A stretch of DNA of 64,000 nucleotides from Undaria pinnatifida (taxonomy: Eukaryota > Sar > Phaeophyceae > Laminariales > Alariaceae), in NCBI GenBank assembly GCA_012845835.1, contig JABAKD010000023.1:12771851-12835850 (forward strand), in the 5' to 3' direction. This document shows, in pieces, positions 54,702 through 64,000 of the stretch; position 1 is the first letter of the stretch, and every line of letters starts with the position of its first letter. Both the position numbers and the translations under genes were made by a program. The notes under the pieces are model-generated. The model worked only from the letters and a program-made list of their open reading frames with translations, did not search any database and was not told the DNA's origin.

Positions 54702-55358
54702 GTGAGTTCTCCCTCACAATTGACACGGTGGTTACCATACAGCAGTAGCGAATTAAGCGCGCGGGGAAAAATACTGGACACAGAAAACACACAACAAATT
54801 GACACCAATGATTCCTCTAACAGCAGCGACAGCAGTACAAACCCATCACACAGCGAAAATGATCAAGACAACAACAGCGGCAACAATAACAATTCTGGTC
54901 AATGGTCCATTATTCCCGATAATGGTGATGGTGCATGTTTATTAAGATGTATCTCGCGTCGTGTGCACAACAACCCAGCTTTACATCACATCGTCCGTGC
55001 ACATATTATTGCCCACATCACAACCAATTTGTACACCGTTATCCCAGGATCAGGTTTCAACACTTTCCACGACAGCATCTTAGCTGGAGCAAATCAAGAA
55101 CTTGTGGAAGTCGCTGGATCTCAACCTACTACATATTCGAGTGTCGAAGAGTATCTCCACTTCATGTCACAGCCTTACGCATATGCTACAAACGTAGAAT
55201 TAATTGCTGCCACGCAGTTATACGGAGTGGACTTTCGAATAACTTATCACACCGAGCCTCAGCAATATCCCAACCCTCCTCCTCCAAATGTCTGTGATAT
55301 CTTATATTATCCACATTCTTTCCACTACGCATCCCTCCGATATACACCTTCTGCATAA
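54702..55358 (+). pseudogene. OTU-domain cysteine protease, unit 3 (full catalytic domain, no start codon)
   Basis: This copy carries the complete OTU domain: 'GDGACLLRCI' (Asp, Cys), 'NVELIAATQLYGVDFRI', and 'HSFHYASLRY' with the catalytic His near the C-terminus, ending at TAA 55356-55358. Compared with unit 2 it lacks about 100 bp just upstream, from GTAGCGAA to TAAGC, which contains the ATG; the frame is open only back to a TAG at 54678 and has no ATG before the domain. It may be reached by splicing, translated from a non-ATG start, or be dead. Confidence 0.8.
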
Positions 55359-55474
55359 ATACTTCATCATCAGTTGTAGTCATCCGACTTGCGTCGCCCC
55401 CGGGAGGCACGTGTCCACCTCCCGAAGGGGAACCTTGTACATATATATAGTCTATAAAATCATTCTTTGTTTTA

Positions 55475-55890
55475 GGGATTCGGTCAGGAGTTTTACTTTG
55501 CCTTGGCCTGAGTATGCGATTCGCGGAACTGGAACTCTCGGTCAAATAGCTTCGTTCGAGCACCGGCTTCGGGGGGCGGCTCCAACGCCCCTCGCCCTGC
55601 CGTGTCCGTTCCGCACATCGACAAGAACGCGGACGGATGCCGAGCGAGACAAGCGAGAAGTTGCAGAAATACCGCATGTTGAGGAGGAATTCCGGAGATT
55701 TTGGATGTATCTTATTCCTGCAGCGCCTGGATGATTGACAAAATTGGCATCATTTCCAAACAATAGTTAGTTGCTTGTGTAATGTTTTGAATTTTGCGGT
55801 GGCTTACTCTCGAGCGTTTGTTTTGCTTAACGTCTGCAGGGCTTGAGCGTTTGTTTGTTTTGCTTGACGTCTGAAGGGCTTGAACGAATG
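55475..55890 (+). repeat. dispersed repeat R1, copy
   Basis: GGATTCGGTCAGGAGTTTTA, TATGCGATTCGCGGAACTGG, GGGGGGCGGCTCCAACGCCC, GAGCGAGACAAGCGAGAAG, TTGAATTTTGCGGTGG. The end has a short duplication of TTTGTTTTGCTTGACGTCTG. Confidence 0.8.
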
Positions 55891-55904
55891 AAACACGTTA
55901 AATT

Positions 55905-56225
55905 CTTGAGGGGCGGTTCCAACGGGCAAAAGTCTTTGGGGGGCGGCTCCAACGCCCCTCGCCTTTTCTTATCCGTCGGGCACCTCGACGTGAACGCGAA
56001 TGCATGCTGAGCGAGACAAGGGAGAAGTTGCAAAAGTATTGATTTTGAGGATGTAATCTTGCGACTTCGGTTGGAACTTCACGTATTCAGCGTCTGGATA
56101 ATTTCCAAAATACGCGTCATTTCCAAACGGTCGGTAGTTGCTAATGTTTTGAATTTTGCGGTGGTATTCTCTCAGGCGGTTGTTTTGCTTGACATGTGCT
56201 GGTCTTGAGCGCGTGTTATAATACC
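55905..56225 (+). repeat. dispersed repeat R1, 5'-truncated copy in tandem
   Basis: Begins at the GGGGGCGGCTCCAACGCCC core and runs to GAGCGCGTGTTATAATACCA. It directly follows the previous copy and leads into the SINE array. Confidence 0.75.
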
Positions 56226-56234
56226 AGTTACATT

Positions 56235-58870
56235 GATCGTCGATTCCTCATCGAGTGTTGCTAACTCACGCTCTCGCGCTTTCCGCGAGTCAATTAGTGC
56301 ACAAAATGACCAATTATACGAGTACGCACTCAGGGGTATTCGAACTCACAAAGCCGACCCATACCAGGCTCGAGAATAAAACCGGGTACATCCGCCGCCG
56401 GGGCAGTGAGTGATATAGAGCCGGTCGCCCCGGTGGTCTAGTGGGGTTACTCTCGAATACTACAACTAATATTAATACTAGCGTTGGTCCTTGAGGTAAA
56501 TAGCCACCTTTGTGAGCTTTGTTGGCTTTATTTATTTGCAGAAACAAATGGGAAAAGAAGGATCAACTAACTGCTGCAGCGCACGCACGGCTAAAATAGG
56601 AGGGGGTAGTAGCGATTACGATTACTGCGCGAGGAAAAGCCACACAGCAAGCAGCATTGCGAGTGGCTGCGTCCGCGGGGCCTCGAGGGTTGTATTATAC
56701 AAGTTCCTCCTGTTGTTAGGCTGCGCCATTCGAAGGTGGTGGTAAGTAGACAATCGGATGGCGTGCTCTGTTGTTGCTGCATGGTCCCTGACTCTGTTGC
56801 TGTGGTCGTTTGCCGGTCAAGTGCGACCGCTCGTGTGTTGGTAGGTAACTGGCAAATAAGTTTGTGTTGCTTCGTACTTGACGTGCTCCTTACTACTGCT
56901 GATTGCTGGTTGACCACCTCTTGTAGTGAATTTTGTTATTTTGGCGCACTTCAACTTTTCAGCTTTTGGACATACAAGCCGTGGTCACAGGTGTTGTTCT
57001 TCCCTTCCCCCCCGGTGTGTTTCGTATTTGTTTTTTGCCGCATAGCGCTCAGCACCCACTGATCGTCAATTTTTCATCAAGTCTTGCTAACTCACGTTCT
57101 CGCGCTTTACGCAAGTCAATCAGTGCGCAAGACGACCAATTATACGAGTACGCACTCGGGGGGATTCGAACTCACAAAGCCGACCCATACCAGGCTCGAG
57201 GATATAACCTGGTACATATGCCACCGGGGCAGTGATTGATATAGCGCCGGTCGCCCCGGTGGTCTTGTGGGGTTACTCTCGAGTACTTCAACTACTAGTA
57301 ATACTAGCGTTGGTCCTCGAGGCAAATAGCCACCGTGTTTTATTTGCAGAAATATATGGGAAAAGAAGGATCAACTAACTGCTGAAGCGCACGCATGGCT
57401 AAACGAGGAAGGGGTATTGGTGATTACGATTACTGCGCGAGGAAAAGCCACGCAGCAATCAGCATTGCCAGTGGCTGCTTCCGCGGGGCCTCGAGGGTTG
57501 GCATTATGCAAGTTCCTCCTGTTGTTCATCTGCGCCACTCGAAGGTGGTGGTAAGTAGACAATCGGATGGCGTGCTCTTTTGTTGCTGCATGGTGCCTGT
57601 CTCTGTTGCTGTGGTCGTTTGCCGAGCGCTCGTGTGTTGGTAGGTAACCGGCAAATAAATTTGTGTTGCTTCGTACTTGACGTGCTCCTTACTGCTGCTG
57701 ATTGCTGGTTGACCACCTCTTGTAGTGAATTTTGTTATTTTGGCGCACTTCAACTTTTCAGCTTCTGGACATACAAGCCGTGGTCACAGGTGTCGTTCTT
57801 CCCTTCCCCTCCCCGGTATTTTTCGTGTTTGTTTTTCGCCGCATAGGGTTCAGCACCCACTGATCGTCAATTTTTCATCAAGTCTTGCTAACTCACGCTC
57901 TCGCGCTTTGCGCAAGTCAATAAGTGCGCAAGACGACCACTTATACGAGTACGCACTCGGGGGGATTCGAACTCACAAAGCCGACCCATACCAGGCTCTA
58001 GGGTATAACCTGGTACATACGCCATCGGGGCAGTGAGTGATATAGCGCCGGTCGCCCCGGTGGTCTTGTGGGGTTACTCTCGAGTACCTTAACTGCTAGT
58101 AATACTAGCGTTGGTCCTTGAGGTAAATAGCCACCGTGTTTTATTTGCAGAAATATATGGGAAAAGAAGGATCAACTAACTGCTGAAGCGCACGCATGGC
58201 AAACGAGGAAGGGGTAGTGGTGATTGCGATTACTGCGCGAGGAAAAGCCACACAGCAAGCAGCATTGCAAGTGGCTGCTTCCGCGGGGCCTCGAGGGTTG
58301 GCATTATGCAAGTTCCTCCTGTTGTTCAGCTGCGCCACTCGAAGGTGGTGGTAAGTAGACAATAGGATGGCGTGCTCTTTTGTTGCTGCATGGTCCCTGT
58401 CTCTGTTGCTGTGGTCGTTTGCCGGTCAAGTGCGAGCGCTCGTGTGTTGGTAGGTAACTGACATATACGTTTGTGTTGCTTCGTACTTGACGTGCTCCTT
58501 ATTTCTGCTGATTGCTGATTGATCATCTGTTCGCGTCATTTTTTGTTATTTTGGCGCACTTCAACTTTTCAGCTTCTGGACATACAAGTTGTAGTCACAG
58601 GTGTTGTTCTTCCCTTCCCCCTCCCCTTTTTTTTTTTTTTGTTTTTTGCCGGATAGGGTCAGCACCCACTGATCGTCGATTTTTCATCAAGTGTTGCTAA
58701 CTCACGCTCTCGCGCTTTACGCAAGTCAATTAGTGCACAAGGCGACCAATTATTCGAGTACGCACTCGGGGGGATTCGAACTCACAAAGCTGATTTTCAC
58801 CAGGCTCGAGGATGTAACCTGATACGCCAGCGGGGCAGTGAGTGATATATAGAGCCGGTCGCCCCGGTGG
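56235..58870. repeat. 0.8 kb tandem array of head-to-head SINE-like elements
   Basis: Units start at 56235, 57061, 57862 and 58671 (GATCGTC(A/G)ATT, TTGCTAACTCACGCTCTCGC); spacings are 826, 801 and 809 bp. Each unit has a minus-strand SINE-A body ending in its tRNA-like head (box B GAGTTCGAA, box A), then about 15 bp later a plus-strand SINE-B head (CGCCCCGGTGGTCT(A/T)GTGG). A shortened SINE-B body and a spacer of about 330 bp (GCGGGGCCTCGAGGGTTG, GCGTGCTCT, GTCGTTTGCCG) follow. Short frames across it are repeats of one another and not genes. Confidence 0.9.
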
Positions 58871-59185
58871 CCTAGTGGGGTTATAGTCGAATACCACAAC
58901 TACTAATAATACTAGCGTTGCTCCTTGAGTTAAATAACACCGTTATGAGCCTTCTTGGCGTTATGTGTTTGGAGAAAATATATTGGAAAAGAAGGATCAA
59001 CTAACAACTGCTGAAATCGCCTATCAGCGTGGGTAGGTACAAATCGACGCGAGTTAGGGACCGTAGTTGGGATGGGGGAGGGGATCCCGCTATATGACCC
59101 CGGATCAAAGTTATACTACTGGGAGGGCGAGAATAACGCGAAAATCACACGAAGTGGAATGGGAAAAAGAAAAGAAGTAGAGTGT
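58858..59185 (+). mobile_element. SINE-B, full-length copy at the end of the array
   Basis: GCCCCGGTGGCCTAGTGG head, GGATCAACTAACAACTGCTG, AGCGTGGGTAGGTACAAATC, TATATGACCCCGGATC and a final GGGAAAAAGAAAAGAAG. Apart from the decayed A-tail it matches the minus-strand SINE-B at 20063-20420 along its length. Confidence 0.75.
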
Positions 59186-59279
59186 ACTAATGCTGCTGGA
59201 AAAGTTCGATACGCAAGCGAGTTGCACCGATCGACTCGATCTGGACTGACTGCTGTTGTATTATGCAATTGGTCCATGT

Positions 59280-59720
59280 ACAACTTCTCTAATCACACGT
59301 AGCGGACATGGTTAGTCACCTTACTGGCTCCAGATACTTGATTGGGTGAAACTATCATAACAAACACACTCGACACGTTTCGTCGCCAGGCTAAAGGGTC
59401 AGTCGGCGTGTGCTCGGATTTATCCGATCGAAATCTGATGAATGAGGCTCGGAATCGGATTTACCCTAAAAAAAGGTAGCTACTAATTGTAGCACATTGC
59501 TATGACTGTTAGTCTATATCGAACTCTTGGCCTTACCCTACATTCTTTACGCGCAGACTATGATTGTGTGTGTTGACGTTTTTTACTCTACTGAGTATTG
59601 AATCGAACACTTGGAAGTAAGTGCTGCCCTGCCCTACCCGAAGCATGGGTGCCGGCGTATGCCGACACCCACGCGGAGCCCTTGTAAATTTTGAAATAGA
59701 ATTGACGTTAGGTATTATAT
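59280..59720. repeat. dispersed repeat family A, copy 3
   Basis: GGACATGGTTAGTCACCTTA, ACACTCGACACGTTTCG, CCGATCGAAATCTGATGAAT and TTTACGCGCAGAC match 79-640 and 851-1345. The end carries CTGCCCTACCCGAAGCATGG and a small hairpin GGGTGCCGGCGTATGCCGACACCC-type, listed only by its ends GGGTG...CACCC. Confidence 0.65.
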
Positions 59721-60254
59721 AGCTCAAAATTACCCACCCGAAGTAAAAATACCAACCCCAACCATTATAGTGGAGAAAAACAATATATATAGTCCATCAT
59801 TTTTTTCAACAAAACAGGACCCCTCCCATTGAGAGAAAACTCTTCCACATAGTATGTTACAAGTACCAATAACGCAGCTTGAAAATATGAGTATTGACGC
59901 TATATTTGTCGAACTCAAGGCTGACGTCCTGAAAATATGTTTATAAAATAACTCATTGAAGTACGCTCGCATTGCAAATGCTTGCTGTATGCGAGAAGTA
60001 TGCGAGAGTACCTGACTCGGTCGAAATAATTGTGAGCTTATTGGGTCAAAGATAGCCAGCCAATTACGAGAAATAAGCCAATTCAATGGAGTTGAGGTTG
60101 ACACGCCGTGCGGAGAGGTGTATCGACCCGGGAGATCATCGTTACAGTTCCCGTGTTGCTGGGGCTGTAGAGATTCGGGGGATTTCTGAACCGGGGATGG
60201 GGCCCTATATCCCCCGTATGGGACACGGAATTGCCCCCCATTGGTTGGTAACCC
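59721..60254. repeat. repeat-T-like fragment and inverted 200 bp-array fragment
   Basis: 59770-59950 resembles 51600-51730 (CACATAGTATGTTACAAGTA, AATAACGCAGCTT). 60060-60250 is the reverse complement of a unit of the array at 17520-18740 (CCCGGGAGATCATCG, GGGGCTGTAGAGATTCGGG). It abuts the second gypsy-type copy. Confidence 0.6.
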
Positions 60255-61415
60255 TGTAAGGTTATAGATGGGGACACAGGGTGCCCCCTGCAGGTCTACC
60301 AATTGGGCAGGTCCTCGGAGAGTACTCCCTTCTTGTCCTTCGTAGAGACGTAGCTTTATTCGATTCCACCAGAGCCCCGGGTAGCTTCTGAGATCGAAGG
60401 CACGAGCCTCTGATCTATTTCCTGACTTTCCCGAACATAAAACGTCAGCCTTATCACACAAAACCCATCCAAATTATCTCAAATTCGGGTAATTGCAGAC
60501 ATTTCGAAGCCTTGTCGTAACACTAACCCACTCTGATGAATCGCATATGCAGAAGTATGGGAGATTCGGGGAAACTCCGGTTCTACGAACTAGACCATGA
60601 GTCGAAGATGCGGCTCCTCAAAACCCACTCCCACACCCCTAACGGTCTGGCTATGAAGCCTGGAACACGCAAAGGAAAGCAATGGAAGAAAACGCTGACT
60701 CTACAACAAGGCAAAAGTCACCCATCAAAAACCTGTTGCGTGCCACCGGTGTGGCGGGGGGGGGCAGAAAAGGCTCTAGAACCTGTCGCATACCGCCGGT
60801 GTGGCGGGGGGAGCAGGAAAGGCTCTACGGCAAAACAATCACAGATAAGGTACTATGGCGAGGCTATCCCTCGTCGGTATGGAGGGGAACACAGGCGCTA
60901 ACACAAGGGAGAAGTCATGCGAAAAACCTTCCGCGGGCCATCGGCATGGCGGGGGGTTAGACGAGGAAACGACAAATACCCGGGATGGAAGGTGGCGACA
61001 CCTATAGCCCCCCTAGGGGGGAAGGGTTTAGTCGAAAAAACAAAGTAGAACAAATACAACACACAAAAGATAAAATATGACAGACAAACCCGTACATAGC
61101 CCTATACCACGTTACACGCGAACAGGGTACCCTGGTCGCCCCCCGGCTTTGGGTTGAGGAGGGCGTCGGTCGGGCGATATTGAACAACGACGAAAAAGCA
61201 ACAGCCCTGCGCCTCAGATAGCGGCGGTTCACCCGAACCCTGGTCCGGCACTGAGCAGGGGGTTCGGCAGGACAAAAAGAAGAAAAAATATTGAAGGAAC
61301 CGCCCTGAAACCCGACGAAGACCCTCAGGACCCTACGAACAACCCAAAAACAAATACTCAATCCTTATAACCCAAAACATTGAAGAACTATCGAGGAGCG
61401 GTGGTGGCTTGGAAG
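60255..61415 (-). mobile_element. gypsy-type element copy 2, non-coding 3' flank
   Basis: Collinear with 6670-7815, including GTGCCCCCTGCAGGTCTACC, GAGCCCCGG, the duplicated GCCGGTGTGGCGGGGGG segment and the same plus-strand frame at 60536-60901. The left limit of similarity to copy 1 is about 60255, a candidate element border. Confidence 0.65.
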
Positions 61416-64000
61416 TCAACTGGCCACGGCCGCGCCTCGAGATTCGTCTACGTTACGTTGGATTGCCCGAGGAATCGCACTGGCGATGTGAACTTGCAAG
61501 CACCATGAGCCTCGTACGGCTCCCGTCGAAGTAGTGTAGCGCGCCGGGGGAAGAGGAAGTTTAATCGGTCCCTGGTCGTCCAGAAAGCGGACCAGATGTG
61601 CCTTGTCCTCGGTAGTGCTCGCGCTGATTTTTCCAAGCCACCAAAATCCATCGTCTCCCTTGTACCAGAGGTGGGCTCCCTTAGGGGGTACTGTGTCGTG
61701 GTAGCGACTGAGCCAGTCAGCGCGGGGAACACAGGCGTAGCCCGGCGCTTGAAAACGTTCCCCGTTGTTGCGGGAGAGCTCACGCTAAGCCGACCCCATC
61801 CGCATTCTTCGGTACAGACGGTTGGTTCGGCAGTGCTGGTCCGGGGTTCCGGCCCAATAACGCAAGATGTGGGAGCGGGAGAGGTGGAGGTCCATTTCCC
61901 GCTCCCAGGAAGGTTCGGAGAGTCCCGCACAATGCGTCTTGTATAGCACCGCGATGACGCCACCTCGCCCCCGTACCGACTGATGACCAGTGATCTGCTC
62001 CACCTCCAGCCGTTGGAGGGGAGTCAAAAAGTCGTCTTGAGTGACGTGGTACGGCGGGGACTTCTTAAAAAAATTGTTGAGCGCGTACTGCGTCAGCCCC
62101 GCCGGTAGGTATTTGGGCATGTCCCCGCTGTCGTGGGGGTTGGTACAGGGTTTGCAGCGCTCGCTGGCCACACGTTGACGAGCGTACGAACCGGGCAGAT
62201 CGGAAGGGAGATCCAAATAGAGGAGGTTGTTCCCGAGCGGCGAACCGTCCGGGGTCTCGGCGGCAGAGCAGGGACCGACGGCCAGCACCTTGTACGGGCT
62301 CGTCCAGTTGAGCGCGAGTTTGGCCTTGAGTACCTTGGCGACGGTGTTCGCCTTCACACCCTGGCGGATGGTAGAGGCAGAATTGTACACTCAAGCCCAA
62401 CCACCCACAGAAAAGGTAGGAGCTGGACGCAGCCCGTCGGCAAGGGCGGAGTTTATGCGCTTAAAACAGGAAGCGGTGAGGGCGTGGTGTGCGCGGACAA
62501 TGCCGTTCGCGCGCTTTTGCCGGTCGGTGGCCACGTCGCAATAGGCCAGGTAGTCACGGGCCAGACTCTGGTGTTTCACGACACCAGTGCGGTCGAAAAC
62601 CGTCAGGGGGAGCCGTGGGAGTCTGCCCATGACAACCTCGTTGGGCGCCAGACCCATCGCCGCGCTGACGGAATGGCTGTAAGCGAATGCTACGTGGGGC
62701 AAATGCAAGTCCCAATCGTCTTGTTGCTCTAGCCAGCATTTGGGCCGTCCTGTGGTTTACCCGCTCAATGCCCCCGTTACAGTTGGGATGATAGGAGCTT
62801 GTAGCAAGCTTGTGCACACCCAACAGCTGATATACAGCTTGTGAAAGCTTGGAGCAGAACTGCAGTCCGTTGTCCGAGAGTATGGTGCGCGGGCACCGGT
62901 GTGTTGGTGCACCAGGATATTGGCTGTACCCTCCGAGGTGAACTCAGAGGCATTGACGGGCAACATGTCGGCCCGACGACTGAAGCGATCGGTGAACAGC
63001 AGGATGTAGGTGTTGCCTTGTGGTGTGACCGGAAGGGGGCTGAAGTAGTCAACACTGACAGCGACACCTGGACCCTCCGGCAGGGGCATTGTGATGATCG
63101 GCCAGCGGACAGTCAGCCGCGTTGTTTTCTGTGCTTGGCGCTTCAAGCAGTGGCGAAACTACCACCGGGTGCACACATTCATTCTAAACCACCAATTAAA
63201 ACGCTCCAGCATGCGCAACGTGCGCGTGGTGCCAAGGTGACAAGAGGCCGTCGAGTGACAAGCTTGAATTATCCAAGGGCGCATGAGTAGGGGAACGTAG
63301 ATGCAAACTGGCTCGTCGTTCAGCAAGCAAGCAGCTCGCCCCACAGAGTCGGGTTTGTCAGACCTTGTTGGCGGCAGCGTTATCGGGTTACGGACGAGTA
63401 GGACGATGTCGTTGTCGGTTGTATGTAGTCGACCCTTACCTGCCAGCTTCTTGATGTCTGAGAGGGATGGACGCTTGTGCGAGGGGTAGCACACCAAAAA
63501 TTCGGGCGGCAGGACCAATGGCCCGCCGATAGAGACGTAACGCATCATGGCGTGGCACGTCGGCTCATCGTGCTGCTCTCGCTTCCAATCGGCATGTGAA
63601 TAACGCGCGACGGAATCAGCGAACCGCAATTCAGCAGCGTCGCCGAGGGCGTCCGACCTTGTATGTGCAGATGACGAGTCACCGAGAGAAGGCGTGAGTC
63701 GTGAGAGAGGAGTTCCCATTTAGGCTTTGCGTGGTCGCGGTCGGACGGTAGTGGCACCGTGCGGTCCAGCGAGTCGGCCAGAGCAGGGGTCGCCGCAGCG
63801 AGTGGAGACGGCCGCGGCCGTGAGACTCGCGGCGGGGTTGTGCCTCGTCTGGAAGATGACTGAGGGGTCCCGGCGGGTTCGAATCCATAATCTACATTGG
63901 GGGTGCATTGCCGGTTGTTGTCGCTGTTCGTCGGAGTGCCAAGCAAGGTGGAGACGGACACAGTCGAACCGGTTTTCGCGGCGGGGGCCGACTCCTGTGT
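61416..64000 (-). pseudogene. Ty3/gypsy-type integrase with chromodomain and Tudor-like end, copy 2 (broken, runs off the edge)
   Basis: Same organisation as 7816-10306, read right to left from the window edge. It has the HHCC region interrupted by a TAG ('NVCTRW' then stop) and a lost zinc Cys (Arg), catalytic core 'SVDYFSPLPVTPQG', an eight- or nine-base deletion before the second Asp motif, 'YHPNCNGGIERVNH' with the catalytic Glu kept, an open C-terminal region, and the chromodomain 'LEVEQITGHQSVRGRGG' to 'ILRYWAG' (61785-62390). After a TAG, 'HLWYKGDDGFWWLGKISAS' and 'LVRFLDDQGPIKLPLPP', a Tudor-like fold, end at TGA 61416-61418. The damage differs from copy 1, so the copies decayed independently. 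The rest of the element lies beyond the window. Confidence 0.88.

Noticed and set aside
56512..58700. Several similar 60-108 codon frames of Cys/Leu-rich composition
   Set aside because: The same DNA unit repeated four times; SINE bodies and spacer explain it.

Overview
This is eukaryotic nuclear DNA that is poor in genes and rich in repeats. My best guess is a photosynthetic stramenopile such as a brown alga. The clues are spliced GT-AG genes, a TypA/BipA translation GTPase, Ty3/gypsy elements whose integrase carries a chromodomain, jockey-like LINE remnants, and GC-rich mobile elements in mid-GC introns. The taxon is inference. I see no rRNA, no CRISPR and no intact tRNA gene; several tRNA-like sequences are parts of repeats.

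The backbone of the window is one plus-strand host gene, typA/bipA. Its last seven exons (about 337 codons, from the end of domain II to the C-terminus) lie at 4552-4647, 4759-4944, 28193-28339, 45086-45305, 45540-45724, 46681-46782 and 47348-47425. All junctions are GT-AG and in frame. Two introns are very large (23,248 and 16,746 bp). The GTPase domain must lie upstream of the window.

The 23 kb intron holds a 0.97 kb inverted repeat, a decayed Ty3/gypsy-type element on the minus strand (integrase, chromodomain and Tudor-like end at 7816-10306; gag-like at 13380-16165) with a broken NADAR-domain sequence between the two parts, a degenerate 200 bp tandem array, a tRNA-derived SINE, a TIR element and a LINE reverse-transcriptase relic. 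The 16.7 kb intron holds a LINE 3' end, a pogo-like MITE, a TIR MITE containing a telomere-like CCCTAA tract, many minisatellites and poly-C tracts. Left of the gene's visible exons are a 41 bp GGTACC-rich satellite and a 1157 bp TA-flanked TIR element inserted in it.

Downstream of typA (47.4-60 kb) are a second SINE family, tandem tRNA-like modules, dispersed repeats, a triplicated OTU cysteine-protease locus whose copies are damaged in different ways, and a 0.8 kb tandem array in which two tRNA-headed SINE-like elements stand head to head. From 60.25 kb to the right edge lies a second copy of the gypsy-type element, in the same orientation as the first and also broken. No metabolic operon or defence island is present; the biology here is one split host gene, one OTU locus and layered mobile elements.
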